This document shows positions 11,666 to 20,561 of a DNA stretch of 64,000 nucleotides, piece by piece. The notes beneath the pieces are model-generated. The model made no database searches. It was not told where the DNA came from and worked only from the letters and a program-made list of their open reading frames with translations. The position numbers and the translations under genes were made by a program. Numbering within the stretch: position 1 is the stretch's first letter; each line of letters begins with the position of its first letter. Origin of the DNA: Rickettsiales bacterium (GTDB lineage: Bacteria; Pseudomonadota; Alphaproteobacteria; UBA8366); assembly GCA_002724555.1 (NCBI GenBank), contig PBOZ01000030.1:1-64000 (forward strand). Reading direction: 5' to 3'.

Positions 11666-13519
11666 ATGCAGCTGGAAAAACTGCGCTACAAAGCTTTTGG
11701 TCGACGGGCGGCTGTGCTGGGAATTGCCAAACTCCTCCTCTTAGGAGGTCTATGCGGCCGCTTGTATTATCTGCAGGTCGTTGAATCTAAGCGTTATAAG
11801 ATGTTGGCTGATGAGAATCGAATCAACTTACGGCTCTTGGTACCGCCGCGCGGTCATATCGTTGACCGGTACGGCGCGCCGCTCGCCGTGAACATCCAGA
11901 ACTACCGTGTCGTTATGGTGCCAGAGCAGGCGCTCAACGTCGAAGAATCATTAGCGCGCTTAAAAACCATCGTAGAGATCAGTGAGTATGATCGTCGCAA
12001 CGTTCTGAAGGAGGCCCGCCGCCGTCGAGCCTTCATGCCGATTACTGTTCGTGAAAACTTGGAATGGGACGAAGTGAGTCGGATAGAGGTCAATGCCCCA
12101 GATTTACCGGGAATCAGCATTGATGTTGGCCAGTCGCGTTATTACCCCAACGGTAAAGTCGCCGCACATGTGGTGGGGTACGTATCCGCAGTTTCCGAAA
12201 AGGATTTAACCGGCGACCCTTTGCTTGAATTGCCCGGTTACCGGATCGGCAAAAACGGCATCGAACGCCAACATGAACTGGAGCTTCGGGGCACGGCAGG
12301 TAGCAGTCAAGTCGAAGTTAACGCCGTAGGCCGAATCATCAAGGAGCTTAAACGAACCGAGGGCAGACCCGGGCAACGTGTGGTTCTTACCCTGAGCTTA
12401 AACTTACAAAAATTTATCACCGAGCGGATCGCTCGCTATAGGCGCGCGTCGGTTGTCGTCATTGACGTTCGCTCGGGTGAAATTTTATCGATGGTGTCAG
12501 TCCCTGCCTTTGACCCCAACGGTTTTAATCTTGGCCTCGACGCAAAAGCATGGAATGCACTTGCAGAAAACTCGGATGCACCGCTAAACAACAAGGCTAT
12601 TTCCGGACAGTACGCTCCCGGCTCTACTTACAAAATCGCTGTTATGCTAGCCGCACTAGAACATGGTATTTCTCCTGATCATAATGTTTTCTGCACCGGC
12701 TTTAGCGAACTCGGCAGCCAGCGTTTCCACTGTTGGCACAAGCACGGACACGGTTTGGTATCGATGATTGATGCGATGCGTGAATCCTGCGACGTGTATT
12801 TCTATGAGCTCGCACTAAAACTTGGCGTCGATCGCATCGCGCAAACCGCACGAAAACTGGGCCTGGGAGAAACTTTAGACCTCGAGCTGCCCGGTGAGAA
12901 GAATGGCTTAATCCCAACTCGGGCTTGGAAACAAAAGCACTTTGGAAAATCCTGGCTCAAGGGAGAAACCTTGGTTGCCGCAATTGGTCAGGGTTACGTG
13001 TTGACTACACCTCTTCAGCTCGCCGTTATGACGGCCCGTTGCGTCAACGGCGGGTACGCGGTGATGCCAAAGCTCACGCGCGATGCAATCGATGAGGGCA
13101 GCGACAGAGCAAATGCCGCAGATTTTCCGCCGGTTGGTATTTCAGCCCGGTCGCGGCAAATACTGATGCATTCACTTGACGAAGCTATGAACCATCCACG
13201 CGGCACCGCCTATAGGTCCCGCATTTCTGAACCGGGCCGCGTCGCTGGCGGTAAAACTGGAACGGCTCAGGTTCGTCGAATTACGATGATCGAACGTGAA
13301 AGCGGGGTTAAAAAGAACAAAGAAAAGCCATGGCGTGAGCGCGACCATTCGTTGTTCGTCGGATACGCTCCGGTTGATCAACCGCGCTATGCAGTGTCTG
13401 TCGTAGTCGAACACAGCGGCGGCGGTTCGAGGACTGCCGCTCCGATCGCCCACGATGTACTAAAGGAAGTTCAGCGCCTATACGCGCCCAGTCAATTAGC
13501 GAAACGCGGAGCATCTTAA
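11666..13519 (+). CDS. mrdA: Penicillin-binding protein 2 (elongasome transpeptidase)
   Basis: A class B PBP of 617 residues that cross-links peptidoglycan during elongation. One N-terminal membrane anchor lies at about residues 14-32. The pedestal domain has RGHIVDRYGAPLA near residue 58. The transpeptidase motifs are S320-T-Y-K323 (nucleophile), S374-C-D and K530-T-G. The downstream neighbour rodA overlaps its stop (TAATG), matching the known RodA-PBP2 complex. Confidence 0.97.
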   Translation: MQLEKLRYKAFGRRAAVLGIAKLLLLGGLCGRLYYLQVVESKRYKMLADENRINLRLLVPPRGHIVDRYGAPLAVNIQNYRVVMVPEQALNVEESLARLKTIVEISEYDRRNVLKEARRRRAFMPITVRENLEWDEVSRIEVNAPDLPGISIDVGQSRYYPNGKVAAHVVGYVSAVSEKDLTGDPLLELPGYRIGKNGIERQHELELRGTAGSSQVEVNAVGRIIKELKRTEGRPGQRVVLTLSLNLQKFITERIARYRRASVVVIDVRSGEILSMVSVPAFDPNGFNLGLDAKAWNALAENSDAPLNNKAISGQYAPGSTYKIAVMLAALEHGISPDHNVFCTGFSELGSQRFHCWHKHGHGLVSMIDAMRESCDVYFYELALKLGVDRIAQTARKLGLGETLDLELPGEKNGLIPTRAWKQKHFGKSWLKGETLVAAIGQGYVLTTPLQLAVMTARCVNGGYAVMPKLTRDAIDEGSDRANAADFPPVGISARSRQILMHSLDEAMNHPRGTAYRSRISEPGRVAGGKTGTAQVRRITMIERESGVKKNKEKPWRERDHSLFVGYAPVDQPRYAVSVVVEHSGGGSRTAAPIAHDVLKEVQRLYAPSQLAKRGAS

Positions 13520-14670
13520 TGATCAGCCGTGACACTATTAATCCGGCTGTTATGACACTCGGCCAGCGACTTTGGCATTTGAACTGGTTTCTCATTCTTC
13601 TGATCTGCGCACTCGCAAGCGTCGGCTTCATGATGCTATATTCAGCTGGTAATGGCAGCTATTCGCCCTGGGCGGAGCGGCAAATGCTTCGATTTGGGCT
13701 CGGAATGTGTATCATGTTGGCGATTGCGTTGACGGATATCCGAATTTGGCTCAAATATGCATATTTATTCTATGCCGGTTCCTTGATCATGTTGATTGCC
13801 GTAGAGGCTGTCGGTACCGTGGGCATGGGTGCACAGAGATGGATCGACCTCAAAGTGTTTCACCTACAGCCGTCAGAATTAATGAAAATCGCATTAGTAC
13901 TGGCATTAGCACGTTATTTCCATGGATTGAGCTTAGACGAAGTTGCACGCCCGACCTACCTCGTTTTACCCACTCTTTTGGTAGCTGCACCTATAGCCTT
14001 GGTAATGCGCCAACCAGATCTTGGGACTTCCCTTTTATTACTCATGGGAAGCGGCGCGATGTTTTTCCTCGCCGGTGTACGTATGTGGAAATTTGTCTTG
14101 GTGGGCTTAACCTGCTTGTCCGCAATTCCAGTCATTTGGTCAATGCTGCATGTCTACCAGAAAAAGAGGATCATGACTTTCCTCTCACCTGAGAGTGATC
14201 CCCTTGGCGCTGGTTATCATGCGTTGCAGTCATTTATAGCTCTTGGCTCGGGCGGCGTATCGGGCAAAGGCTTCCTGAAAGGAACGCAAAGCCACCTCTC
14301 TTTCCTGCCCGAGATGCAGACGGACTTTATCTTTACCATGTACGCAGAAGAGTTCGGTTTGATTGGCGGGATATTACTTTTGGCGCTTTACACAATAGTG
14401 GTGGCCTACACCTTCGCCATTGCAATGCGCTCACGCAATCATTTCGGACGGCTCGTTTGTATGGGTATCGCGACTATGTTTTTCCTCTACTTCTTCGTTA
14501 ATATTGCGATGGTCACTGGCCTTACACCTGTCGTTGGTGTCCCGCTTCCACTCATCTCTTACGGCGGCACCGCCATGATGACTGTTTTGATCGGCTTTGG
14601 ACTAGTTATGAACGTCTCTATACACCGGGATATGCTTATTAGCCGCCATGGTGAAGTTTCAAATACGTAA
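13519..14670 (+). CDS. rodA: RodA peptidoglycan glycosyltransferase
   Basis: A 383-residue SEDS-family membrane protein that polymerises lipid II with PBP2. About ten membrane segments are visible. SEDS hallmarks include the GAQRWIDLKVFHLQPSE region around residue 110, the RQPDLGTS motif near residue 168 and PLISYGGTAM near the end. An ATG overlapping the mrdA stop is used; an internal ATG at 13552 is a possible alternative. It is the last gene of the operon. Confidence 0.96.
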   Translation: MISRDTINPAVMTLGQRLWHLNWFLILLICALASVGFMMLYSAGNGSYSPWAERQMLRFGLGMCIMLAIALTDIRIWLKYAYLFYAGSLIMLIAVEAVGTVGMGAQRWIDLKVFHLQPSELMKIALVLALARYFHGLSLDEVARPTYLVLPTLLVAAPIALVMRQPDLGTSLLLLMGSGAMFFLAGVRMWKFVLVGLTCLSAIPVIWSMLHVYQKKRIMTFLSPESDPLGAGYHALQSFIALGSGGVSGKGFLKGTQSHLSFLPEMQTDFIFTMYAEEFGLIGGILLLALYTIVVAYTFAIAMRSRNHFGRLVCMGIATMFFLYFFVNIAMVTGLTPVVGVPLPLISYGGTAMMTVLIGFGLVMNVSIHRDMLISRHGEVSNT

Positions 14671-14763
14671 GGCCTGTCGCAGCGGGCGGAAATGCGTGCC
14701 GAATCCTGATTCCGCTCTATCTACTATTCAGTTCAAAAATCAATTTCTAGACGGACGAATATT

Positions 14764-15552
14764 ATGCCTGACACCTCGAACACCGAAAACCTTGTCACCT
14801 ACACATCCAAAAATCAGATCGCGACGATCACGATCAATCGGCCGGACAAACTAAATGCATTATCGAACGGTGTCGTCGCACAGCTTCGCGATGCAATGTT
14901 GCGCCTCCAGGCAAGCAACGACATGTGTGCGATAGTCACCGCGACAGGCGACCGTGCTTTCTCAGTAGGGGCGGATTTACGGGATCCGCCGCGCGACCCC
15001 CAACTCTGGGAATGCATGCCCGGTGTTGGAGTTGATGTCGACAAACCGCTGGTGGCTGCAGTCTCGGGTTATTGCGTCGGCGGAGCCTTCTGCCTAGTTC
15101 AATTCTGCGATTTTGCCGTCGCCTCTGAAAGCGCCGATTTCTTTTATCCGGAAGCCCAGATTGGTTTCTGTGGAGGTTTGATTGCCGGCCTTGCAGCCCG
15201 GCTACCCCATAAGGTCGCCATGGAGTTCATGCTAACCGGCAAACATTTTAGCGCCGCGCGCGCCTATGAAGTTGGCATGGTGAATAAAGTCGTGCCGGTT
15301 GGCGAGCAAGTAAACGCAGCAATGGAATATGCCGAGATAATGAGAAATAGCGCCCCAATGGTGGTGCGCACCGTCAAACGCTTCGTGCGCGACACAGTCA
15401 TCAACCGCGGACCATCCGAACAAAGTGCCCTGGCCCAACGCGAACTACTCTCGATTAGCCGTGGTGAAGATCAACAGGAAGGCGGGCGCGCCTTTAAAGA
15501 AAAACGTAAACCCATCTTCAAAGAAGATTGGAATAAGCCGCCCCTATCGTAA
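14764..15552 (+). CDS. Enoyl-CoA hydratase/isomerase family protein
   Basis: A 262-residue crotonase-fold protein. The oxyanion-hole segments are visible: SVGADL near residue 65 and GYCVGGAFC near residue 100, followed by the substrate helix region FYPEAQIGFCGGL. The C-terminal AFKEKRKPIF is typical. It acts on acyl-CoA thioesters, probably hydration or a related reaction. It lies 93 bp after rodA in the same direction, but its role is unrelated and it is probably expressed separately. Exact substrate unknown. Confidence 0.85.
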   Translation: MPDTSNTENLVTYTSKNQIATITINRPDKLNALSNGVVAQLRDAMLRLQASNDMCAIVTATGDRAFSVGADLRDPPRDPQLWECMPGVGVDVDKPLVAAVSGYCVGGAFCLVQFCDFAVASESADFFYPEAQIGFCGGLIAGLAARLPHKVAMEFMLTGKHFSAARAYEVGMVNKVVPVGEQVNAAMEYAEIMRNSAPMVVRTVKRFVRDTVINRGPSEQSALAQRELLSISRGEDQQEGGRAFKEKRKPIFKEDWNKPPLS

Positions 15553-15623
15553 GCATACGATCAAATACAAGAACCATCGTTAACCGTCCGGGTTTTCTGC
15601 ATCCTCGCTTTTAAATTTGAACG

Positions 15624-15700
15624 GAGCGTATAGCTCAGTTAGCAATTCCGCTGACTTTGGAAATAAGAGTTCCAAAGTTCGAGCCCTTGTACGCTCATCA
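15624..15700 (+). pseudogene. Degenerate tRNA-Pro(UGG)-like sequence
   Basis: The 77-nt segment has a perfect 7-bp acceptor stem (15624-15630 with 15690-15696) and a T-arm with canonical TTCGAGC loop (stem 4 of 5 pairs). The 7-nt anticodon loop is TTTGGAA, giving anticodon TGG. However, the D-stem keeps only one pair, the anticodon stem three of five, and the tail is ATCA instead of NCCA. A competing 9-bp hairpin ACTTTGGAA/TTCCAAAGT (15654-15662 with 15670-15678) would disrupt the cloverleaf. The 5' CGGAGCGTA resembles tRNA-Pro. Probably a tRNA relic; function doubtful. Confidence 0.45.
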
Positions 15701-15718
15701 TGTTTAATAATTTAAACA
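15701..15718. repeat. AT-rich hairpin abutting the tRNA-like sequence
   Basis: The sequence TGTTTAA-TAAT-TTAAACA forms a perfect 7-bp stem starting one base after the tRNA-like ATCA tail. A T-rich but interrupted stretch follows. It could be a weak terminator for the tRNA-like unit or a junction left by an integration event. Confidence 0.35.
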
Positions 15719-15878
15719 CGAATTTAATTTTTATGGATGTAGTGGTTGCTGAGGCTTCGAATGGGATGATTGTTAATTTGGGCGACGATTTAAACCAGAA
15801 ACGCGCAAATTCATAGGTTTGTATCTTGCTGTCTTTGGCCGGTGTGAGCAGAATTCGGGACGTAAGGAGCCGAACACG

Positions 15879-17120
15879 ATGGCAAAATTAAGTGACTTCG
15901 ACGAAATTGGTCGCGACTTCTACGAGTCGATGCCGATGCCCGAGTTTACTTACACACCTTGGGTAGTGCCTAAACCCATCGCTAAAGCGCGCGTCGCGAT
16001 TATCTCCACTGCAGGCCTGCAACTACGGGGGGACAGACCTTTTTCAGTTAATTCGACAGACTACCGAATTTTACCGAGTAATGCTTCGTCTGCGGATCTC
16101 GTAATGAGCCACATTTCAATCAATTTTGACCGAAGCGGCTTTCAAAAAGATCACAATGTTGCGTTGCCAATTGACCGGCTTAATGAGTTTGTTGCAGATG
16201 GCAAGATCGGCTCGGCCGCCGCCTTTCATTACTCATTCATGGGGGCAACGCACCCAGATAAATTAGAGTATGCTGCTAATCAACTTGCTGATGTTCTCAA
16301 GAAAGATCATGTCGATTCAGTTCTGTTAGTGCCAATTTGACCAGCTTGCACGCGCGCCGTGGGCGGGCTCAGCCACTATCTAGAACGCGCCGGTTTTGCG
16401 ACAGCAGGGATAAGTCTGATCCGACTGCACAGCGAAAGAATTCATCCGCCTAGGGCGCTTTGGGTACCGTTCGAACTTGGGCGCCCGTTTGGTGTTCCCC
16501 ACAACGCAGCTTTTCAAACTCGCGTTTTGCAGAAACTGATAGATTTGTTCGATAGTTCTGAGGGTCCAGTGCTTGTAGATTACCCAGAAGATGCGCCGAG
16601 TAGTGGGTCCAAGGATATGGGGGGACTTGTCTGTCCAGTACAGTTTGATGCTTCTAACATTGAAGACGAAACGTTAGAAATGGCGGTAAACCGTGAAATC
16701 ATCGAATTGTTTCCTTGGTATGACCTCGCCCGTAAGCGGCGCCAGCGCACTACCGTCGGTGTGACAGGACTGGGAATAGAAGAGGTTGCTCGTGCTCTAT
16801 CTAGGTGGTTGACTTCGTCTCCGCCAGAGGACGTCGTAAATGATCAAACGCCAGCCGCCATGTTGAAACTCGCCGTTGAAGATTTGCGGGCATTTTACTT
16901 TGAGGCCGCGGCTGGCCAGCCACACGGAGATTCAATCAGCAGCAAACAACTCGCTGATTGGTTCTGGGGTGAGACATCTGCAGCCAAACTGCTTTTGGCT
17001 TTGCGTGAGCGCCTTATCCTCGATGAAGATCCCGCGTTACAAATGTTAGGCCACAACAGCTTAGTTCCGCGGGAGCAGTGGACACGCTTCAACATTGATG
17101 ACCGCTGGTGGAATGATTGA
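15879..17120 (+). CDS. GrdB-family selenoprotein (glycine/betaine/sarcosine/D-proline reductase-like) with in-frame UGA
   Basis: Two open segments in the same frame are separated by a single TGA (16338-16340). Read through, they give a 413-residue protein with selenocysteine at position 154. The motif is U-P-A-C-T-R followed by LERAG, matching the U-x-x-C-T-R...ERAG site of GrdB/PrdB proteins. The following RPFGVPHN also fits. The start at 15879 has AAGGAG nine bases upstream. Clostridial relatives reduce glycine, betaine or proline; proteobacterial relatives are uncharacterised, so only a selenol/thiol redox role is inferred. The alternative is a nonsense-disrupted pseudogene, but the conserved motif and a plausible SECIS argue against that. 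Confidence 0.8.
16338..16340 (+). other. Predicted selenocysteine codon (UGA)
   Basis: This TGA lies in frame between both halves of the GrdB-like gene, exactly where the family has its redox-active Sec or Cys (U-x-x-C). Decoding would need SelA, SelB, SelD and tRNA-Sec, none of which is in this window. Confidence 0.75.
16359..16376 (+). promoter_or_regulatory. Candidate bacterial SECIS hairpin
   Basis: GTGG (16359-16362) pairs with CCAC (16373-16376); one further C-G pair (16364 with 16372) sits above a bulged G. The 7-nt apical loop GGGCTCA starts 24 nt after the UGA. Known bacterial SECIS elements have a small apical loop with a G in its first two positions, roughly 16-37 nt after the UGA, so distance and loop both fit. 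The stem is short, and alternative pairings such as GGC-TCA-GCC exist. Confidence 0.5.
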
Positions 17121-17471
17121 ATTGATCTGCTCTTCGAATTAATCGCGTCACTTTTCCTTAAAGCGATCTGCCTTTAACCATTAACTGGTGAATATAACGA
17201 ATAACCTATCTGCTAAGGGTAACTATTTAGGTGATTGAACACCGTAACAGGACTATCCGCACGTTCAGCCTATTTATTGAATAATTTACAAGATCTGGTA
17301 CGCAAGGGATGGCTGAATAACAGACCATCATGAAGAATCGCAGTCCCGAGACAAGAGCAAGACCTTTTGACAGCCGCAAGTGTTGGAAAACAAATCCTTA
17401 GGATCCGCAAGAGAGGCGATCGCCTCTGGTCTGTTCTGTTGGTCACAGTAAAGGCAGCAACGCGTCACTGA
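17121..17471. other. Intergenic region, 351 bp
   Basis: No gene supported on either strand. The stretch is AT-rich in its first two thirds, then GC-richer. It lies between the convergent selenoprotein gene and the GST-zeta gene. No hairpin with a U-run stands out. The only notable item is a perfect 16-bp palindrome at 17412-17427. Confidence 0.5.
17412..17427. repeat. Perfect 16-bp palindrome containing GCGATCGC
   Basis: AGAGGCGATCGCCTCT is self-complementary over all 16 bases. The core GGCGATCGC also appears at 35483-35491. It could be a protein-binding site or a chance palindrome; no neighbouring regulator gene indicates which. Confidence 0.4.
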
Positions 17472-18164
17472 CTAAACAAATCCCTCCGGGCTTTCCGGAT
17501 AGTCAGGCTGATTATAAGGCATCGCCTTTTCAAAAGCAGGGATTTCCTGACAACGTTGGTCAATGTCACATAATGTTGGATATGGAGATAAATCGATTTC
17601 AAACAAACGCGAATTATATAGTTGGGGAACAAGATAAATATCACCTATGGTTGGTTTATCATCATAACAAAAGGGCGTTTGCTCAGTACGCTGCGTCATA
17701 AGCGTCTCTAGAGTTTTATACCCATGATGTAACCAGTTTTCGTACCAAAGCCTCAACTCCTCTTTGGAAAAGCCATGCTTTTCCATTAGGTTGCGCCTTA
17801 TACGGCGGACCCCAACCGCATGCATCTCGCACGCAATAACCTGACTAAATGCACGCGATCTGGCACGGGCAATTAAGTCTTTGGGGAATAGAGACGGGCC
17901 TTCAAATGCATCCTCAATAAATTCAACTAGGGCAGAAGATTGCACAACACGCTCGCCATTTATAACTAGGGTTGGCATTAATCCCTGAGGATTTATCAAA
18001 TGATAGTCTTCTTTACTTATAGATTTACCAGCTTGCGGAACTAAACTGTCAATGCCAACTGTCTCGACCACGATATACTCATAAGGAATATTTTTAATAT
18101 TCAACGCGGTTCTAACTCGCTGACCAGCCGAGTTGCGATAGCGAGAATAAAGTTTCAAATCCAT
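17472..18164 (-). CDS. Maleylacetoacetate isomerase-like (zeta-class) glutathione transferase
   Basis: A 230-residue cytosolic protein of the glutathione transferase fold. The N-terminal LYSRYRNSAGQRVRTALN matches the zeta-class S-S/A-x-x-R-V-R signature near residues 5-20. NPQGLMPTLV lies near residue 75, followed by the Q-S/S-A-L motif. The C-terminal helical domain has IACEMHAV near residue 110. Zeta enzymes isomerise maleylacetoacetate or maleylpyruvate; no aromatic-degradation gene is adjacent, so the substrate is open. The coding strand is more AT-rich than its neighbours. Confidence 0.75.
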   Translation of the reverse strand: MDLKLYSRYRNSAGQRVRTALNIKNIPYEYIVVETVGIDSLVPQAGKSISKEDYHLINPQGLMPTLVINGERVVQSSALVEFIEDAFEGPSLFPKDLIARARSRAFSQVIACEMHAVGVRRIRRNLMEKHGFSKEELRLWYENWLHHGYKTLETLMTQRTEQTPFCYDDKPTIGDIYLVPQLYNSRLFEIDLSPYPTLCDIDQRCQEIPAFEKAMPYNQPDYPESPEGFV

Positions 18165-18282
18165 AAGAGATTCATCCTAAAAATTCTAACGATAAAATTA
18201 TACTTACATTTCATATTGGATGGATCTTACCCACCAACTTTGGTACTATCGTATGGGCAAATTTCAAAGGATTTCTGATTAA

Positions 18283-18708
18283 ATGGAAACTCTCGATCCA
18301 TCAATCTATGGCTTCAATGTATCGGATTTAATTTCCTTCATAAAATATTTTTGCACCGCAGCAATTTTGATAGCAATTTATATAGGAATATACATCGCAA
18401 TAACGCCTCATGCTGAAATTAAACTCATAAAAGAAAACAATTCGTCTGCCGCAATCGCACTCTCTGGCAGCTTAATGGGATTTTCTTTACCTATAGCGAT
18501 CATCATTGCTCATTCATCAAGCCTACTAAGCTGTGTAGTATGGGGTATTATCGCACTAATAACACAGATAATAGTTTTCTATTTAGCCCGCTCTATTGTT
18601 CCCAAAATTTCCGATAAAATTGAAAATGGAGAAATCGCGAGTGGCATTTGGTTAGGTGCAGCGTCGCTTACTGGTGGAATTATTAATGCAGCTTGCATGA
18701 CATACTAA
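18283..18708 (+). CDS. DUF350 family membrane protein
   Basis: A 141-residue protein with four hydrophobic segments (about residues 22-41, 53-73, 80-100 and 117-137). Characteristic DUF350 features are AIALSGSLMGFSLPIAI around residue 66 and GIWLGAASLTGGIINAA near the end. Function of the family is unknown; it acts in the inner membrane. The gene is noticeably AT-rich compared with the rest of the window, which suggests acquisition or relaxed selection. It is divergent from the zeta GST gene. Confidence 0.8.
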   Translation: METLDPSIYGFNVSDLISFIKYFCTAAILIAIYIGIYIAITPHAEIKLIKENNSSAAIALSGSLMGFSLPIAIIIAHSSSLLSCVVWGIIALITQIIVFYLARSIVPKISDKIENGEIASGIWLGAASLTGGIINAACMTY

Positions 18709-18854
18709 TATTGTTTGCGCCAATAAATTTAAGGATGGAATAACGTCACGATTTCATCTCTTAGGAACAAGTGAGGTAATATTTCCGCTGCAGTGGCGAC
18801 CAGCAACTTTGAGATTGTTTGGCAATAAAATAAAGAGGGTGGAAGCAGAAAAAT

Positions 18855-19487
18855 TTATTTCCCCAACCGCACCGCGGTTTTGGCGTCTGCCGCAACCGTC
18901 CGCTCATAGGACGGAATTGCAGTTACCCGGTCGAATAAACCTTGCGCATAACTTGGCAAATCCGCCGTAACCATTCGGCAATATCCACGCATTGTATAGC
19001 AGATGCTGAGATCCGCAGCACTCATCGTATCACCTAAGAGGTAAGGCCGGTCCGCAACTGCGACATCGATAGCTTTAAGAGCCGAGGTCGCACGGCTTTT
19101 CATCTCTGCAACAACATCGTCGAGTTCTGGATTAAACTCACGACGGTGATTCACAATTTCACCAAGCGGGCGTGCGAAGGTCGCTTCAGCAAACCAACAC
19201 CATTGCAGGTAATGCGCATAGACCGAATCATTCTTCAGAGGCTGAAGTTTGCCATCGCCATAGCGGTCGAGCACATATTGCATCATTGCGCAGGACTCGA
19301 ACATCTTCATTTCACCATCTTTCATAACGGGCACTTTACCCGTTGAATTCATCGCTCGCCATTCCGGACGTGCACGATTTTCCGCCGAAAAATCGACTGG
19401 CTCGATCTCATACGGCACGCCTAACTCTTCGCAGGCCCAAATAACACGAAACCCGCGGGTTCCAGGGGAATGATAAATTTTTAGCAT
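18855..19487 (-). CDS. Glutathione S-transferase family protein
   Basis: A 210-residue protein with a thioredoxin-like N-terminal domain (LKIYHSPGTRGFRVIWACEEL) and the cis-proline/substrate motif GKVPVM near residue 50, followed by FESCAMMQYV. A helical C-terminal domain contains LLGDTMSAADLSICY, the usual N-capping box region. It probably conjugates or uses glutathione; substrate unknown. It is on the same strand as the TauD-type gene upstream, 67 bp away. Confidence 0.85.
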   Translation of the reverse strand: MLKIYHSPGTRGFRVIWACEELGVPYEIEPVDFSAENRARPEWRAMNSTGKVPVMKDGEMKMFESCAMMQYVLDRYGDGKLQPLKNDSVYAHYLQWCWFAEATFARPLGEIVNHRREFNPELDDVVAEMKSRATSALKAIDVAVADRPYLLGDTMSAADLSICYTMRGYCRMVTADLPSYAQGLFDRVTAIPSYERTVAADAKTAVRLGK

Positions 19488-19554
19488 GATCCTAGGCCTT
19501 CCAAAAAGTTGCGTTAGTCCAGTTCAATCACGGAATTAAGTGTTTCGAATTGCT

Positions 19555-20397
19555 TTAAACGACAGGGCTTCCGGCAATTTGGATACGCCGCATCAGACGC
19601 TCCGCATGACGGACATCGTGGACGGCAATATGCTTGACGCACCTGTTATCCCAGAACGCAAGCGATCCTTTCTCCCAGCGAAAGCGGCAAGTAATTTCCG
19701 GGCGGTGGCCCCACTCCATGAGCCAATCGAGAAGTGGTGCACTCTCTTGCTCCGTCATCCCCTCAAATGCAACTGAATAGGAATGATTGACAAAAAGACA
19801 TTTCCGGCCTGTTTCCGGATGAGTGCGAATCACGGGATGGCTGTTCTTCGTCTCTCGCCATGCATCGTCGAGGCGGACAGCGGTGGACCGTTTGAATTTA
19901 GCTACCCGCGAACCCGGACCAGCAACCTTACGGTCGGTATGAATGCAACGCATTTCGCCAAGCAATGCCTTCATGCCTTCGGAGAGGCTTTCATAAGCGA
20001 GATACTGATTGGCAAAGAGCGTATCTCCACCATAATCTGGCACATCAAGGGCATAAAGTAAGGCACCCATCGGCGGCTCTGCCATCATCGTTGTGTCAGT
20101 GTGCCAATCCTCGCCGACGATCAACTCGTCCGTTGGCTTCCGATGGATGGTCACTACTTCCGGGTCATGGTCGCCCGTATTAAAGTTGGGGTGAATAAAG
20201 ATTTCGCCAAACCGCCTTGCCAGGCATTTGTGCTGTTCGATGCTAATCTCCTGATCACGAAAGAAGATGACGCAGTAATCCAGTAAAGCTTGGCGAATCT
20301 CTGCAATTACGTTTGCACTCAAATTTTTGCCAAGATCGACGCCAGAAATCACCGCCCCGATGGCGCTGGAAAGTGGCTTAATAGAGATTGTTGTCAT
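19555..20397 (-). CDS. TauD/TfdA family 2-oxoglutarate-dependent dioxygenase
   Basis: A 280-residue non-heme iron oxygenase of the taurine dioxygenase family. The iron triad is visible as H-T-D in DWHTDTTM near residue 97 and the distal His in KHIAVHD near residue 260. The co-substrate arginine lies in the final RLMRRIQI. Members hydroxylate sulfonates, aryloxyacetates or similar acids and release the side group. No sulfonate transporter is nearby, so the substrate is unknown. Confidence 0.87.
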   Translation of the reverse strand: MTTISIKPLSSAIGAVISGVDLGKNLSANVIAEIRQALLDYCVIFFRDQEISIEQHKCLARRFGEIFIHPNFNTGDHDPEVVTIHRKPTDELIVGEDWHTDTTMMAEPPMGALLYALDVPDYGGDTLFANQYLAYESLSEGMKALLGEMRCIHTDRKVAGPGSRVAKFKRSTAVRLDDAWRETKNSHPVIRTHPETGRKCLFVNHSYSVAFEGMTEQESAPLLDWLMEWGHRPEITCRFRWEKGSLAFWDNRCVKHIAVHDVRHAERLMRRIQIAGSPVV

Positions 20398-20561
20398 GGC
20401 AATATCCGTTAAGTCTTATCGGTCTGAAAACAAACCCCATACCGACTAATGTATGAAAATTTCATTGTATTTTTTATTCCGCCGAAATTTTGCTGAAACA
20501 CAACAACTCTTTAAACGCAAATTAGCAAAATCGAAATGCTAAACATCCGATTCCATCTAGG

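Noticed and set aside
15624-15700. tRNA-like sequence as the selenocysteine tRNA (selC)
   Set aside because: Length, 7-bp acceptor stem, absence of a long variable arm and UGG anticodon do not fit tRNA-Sec.
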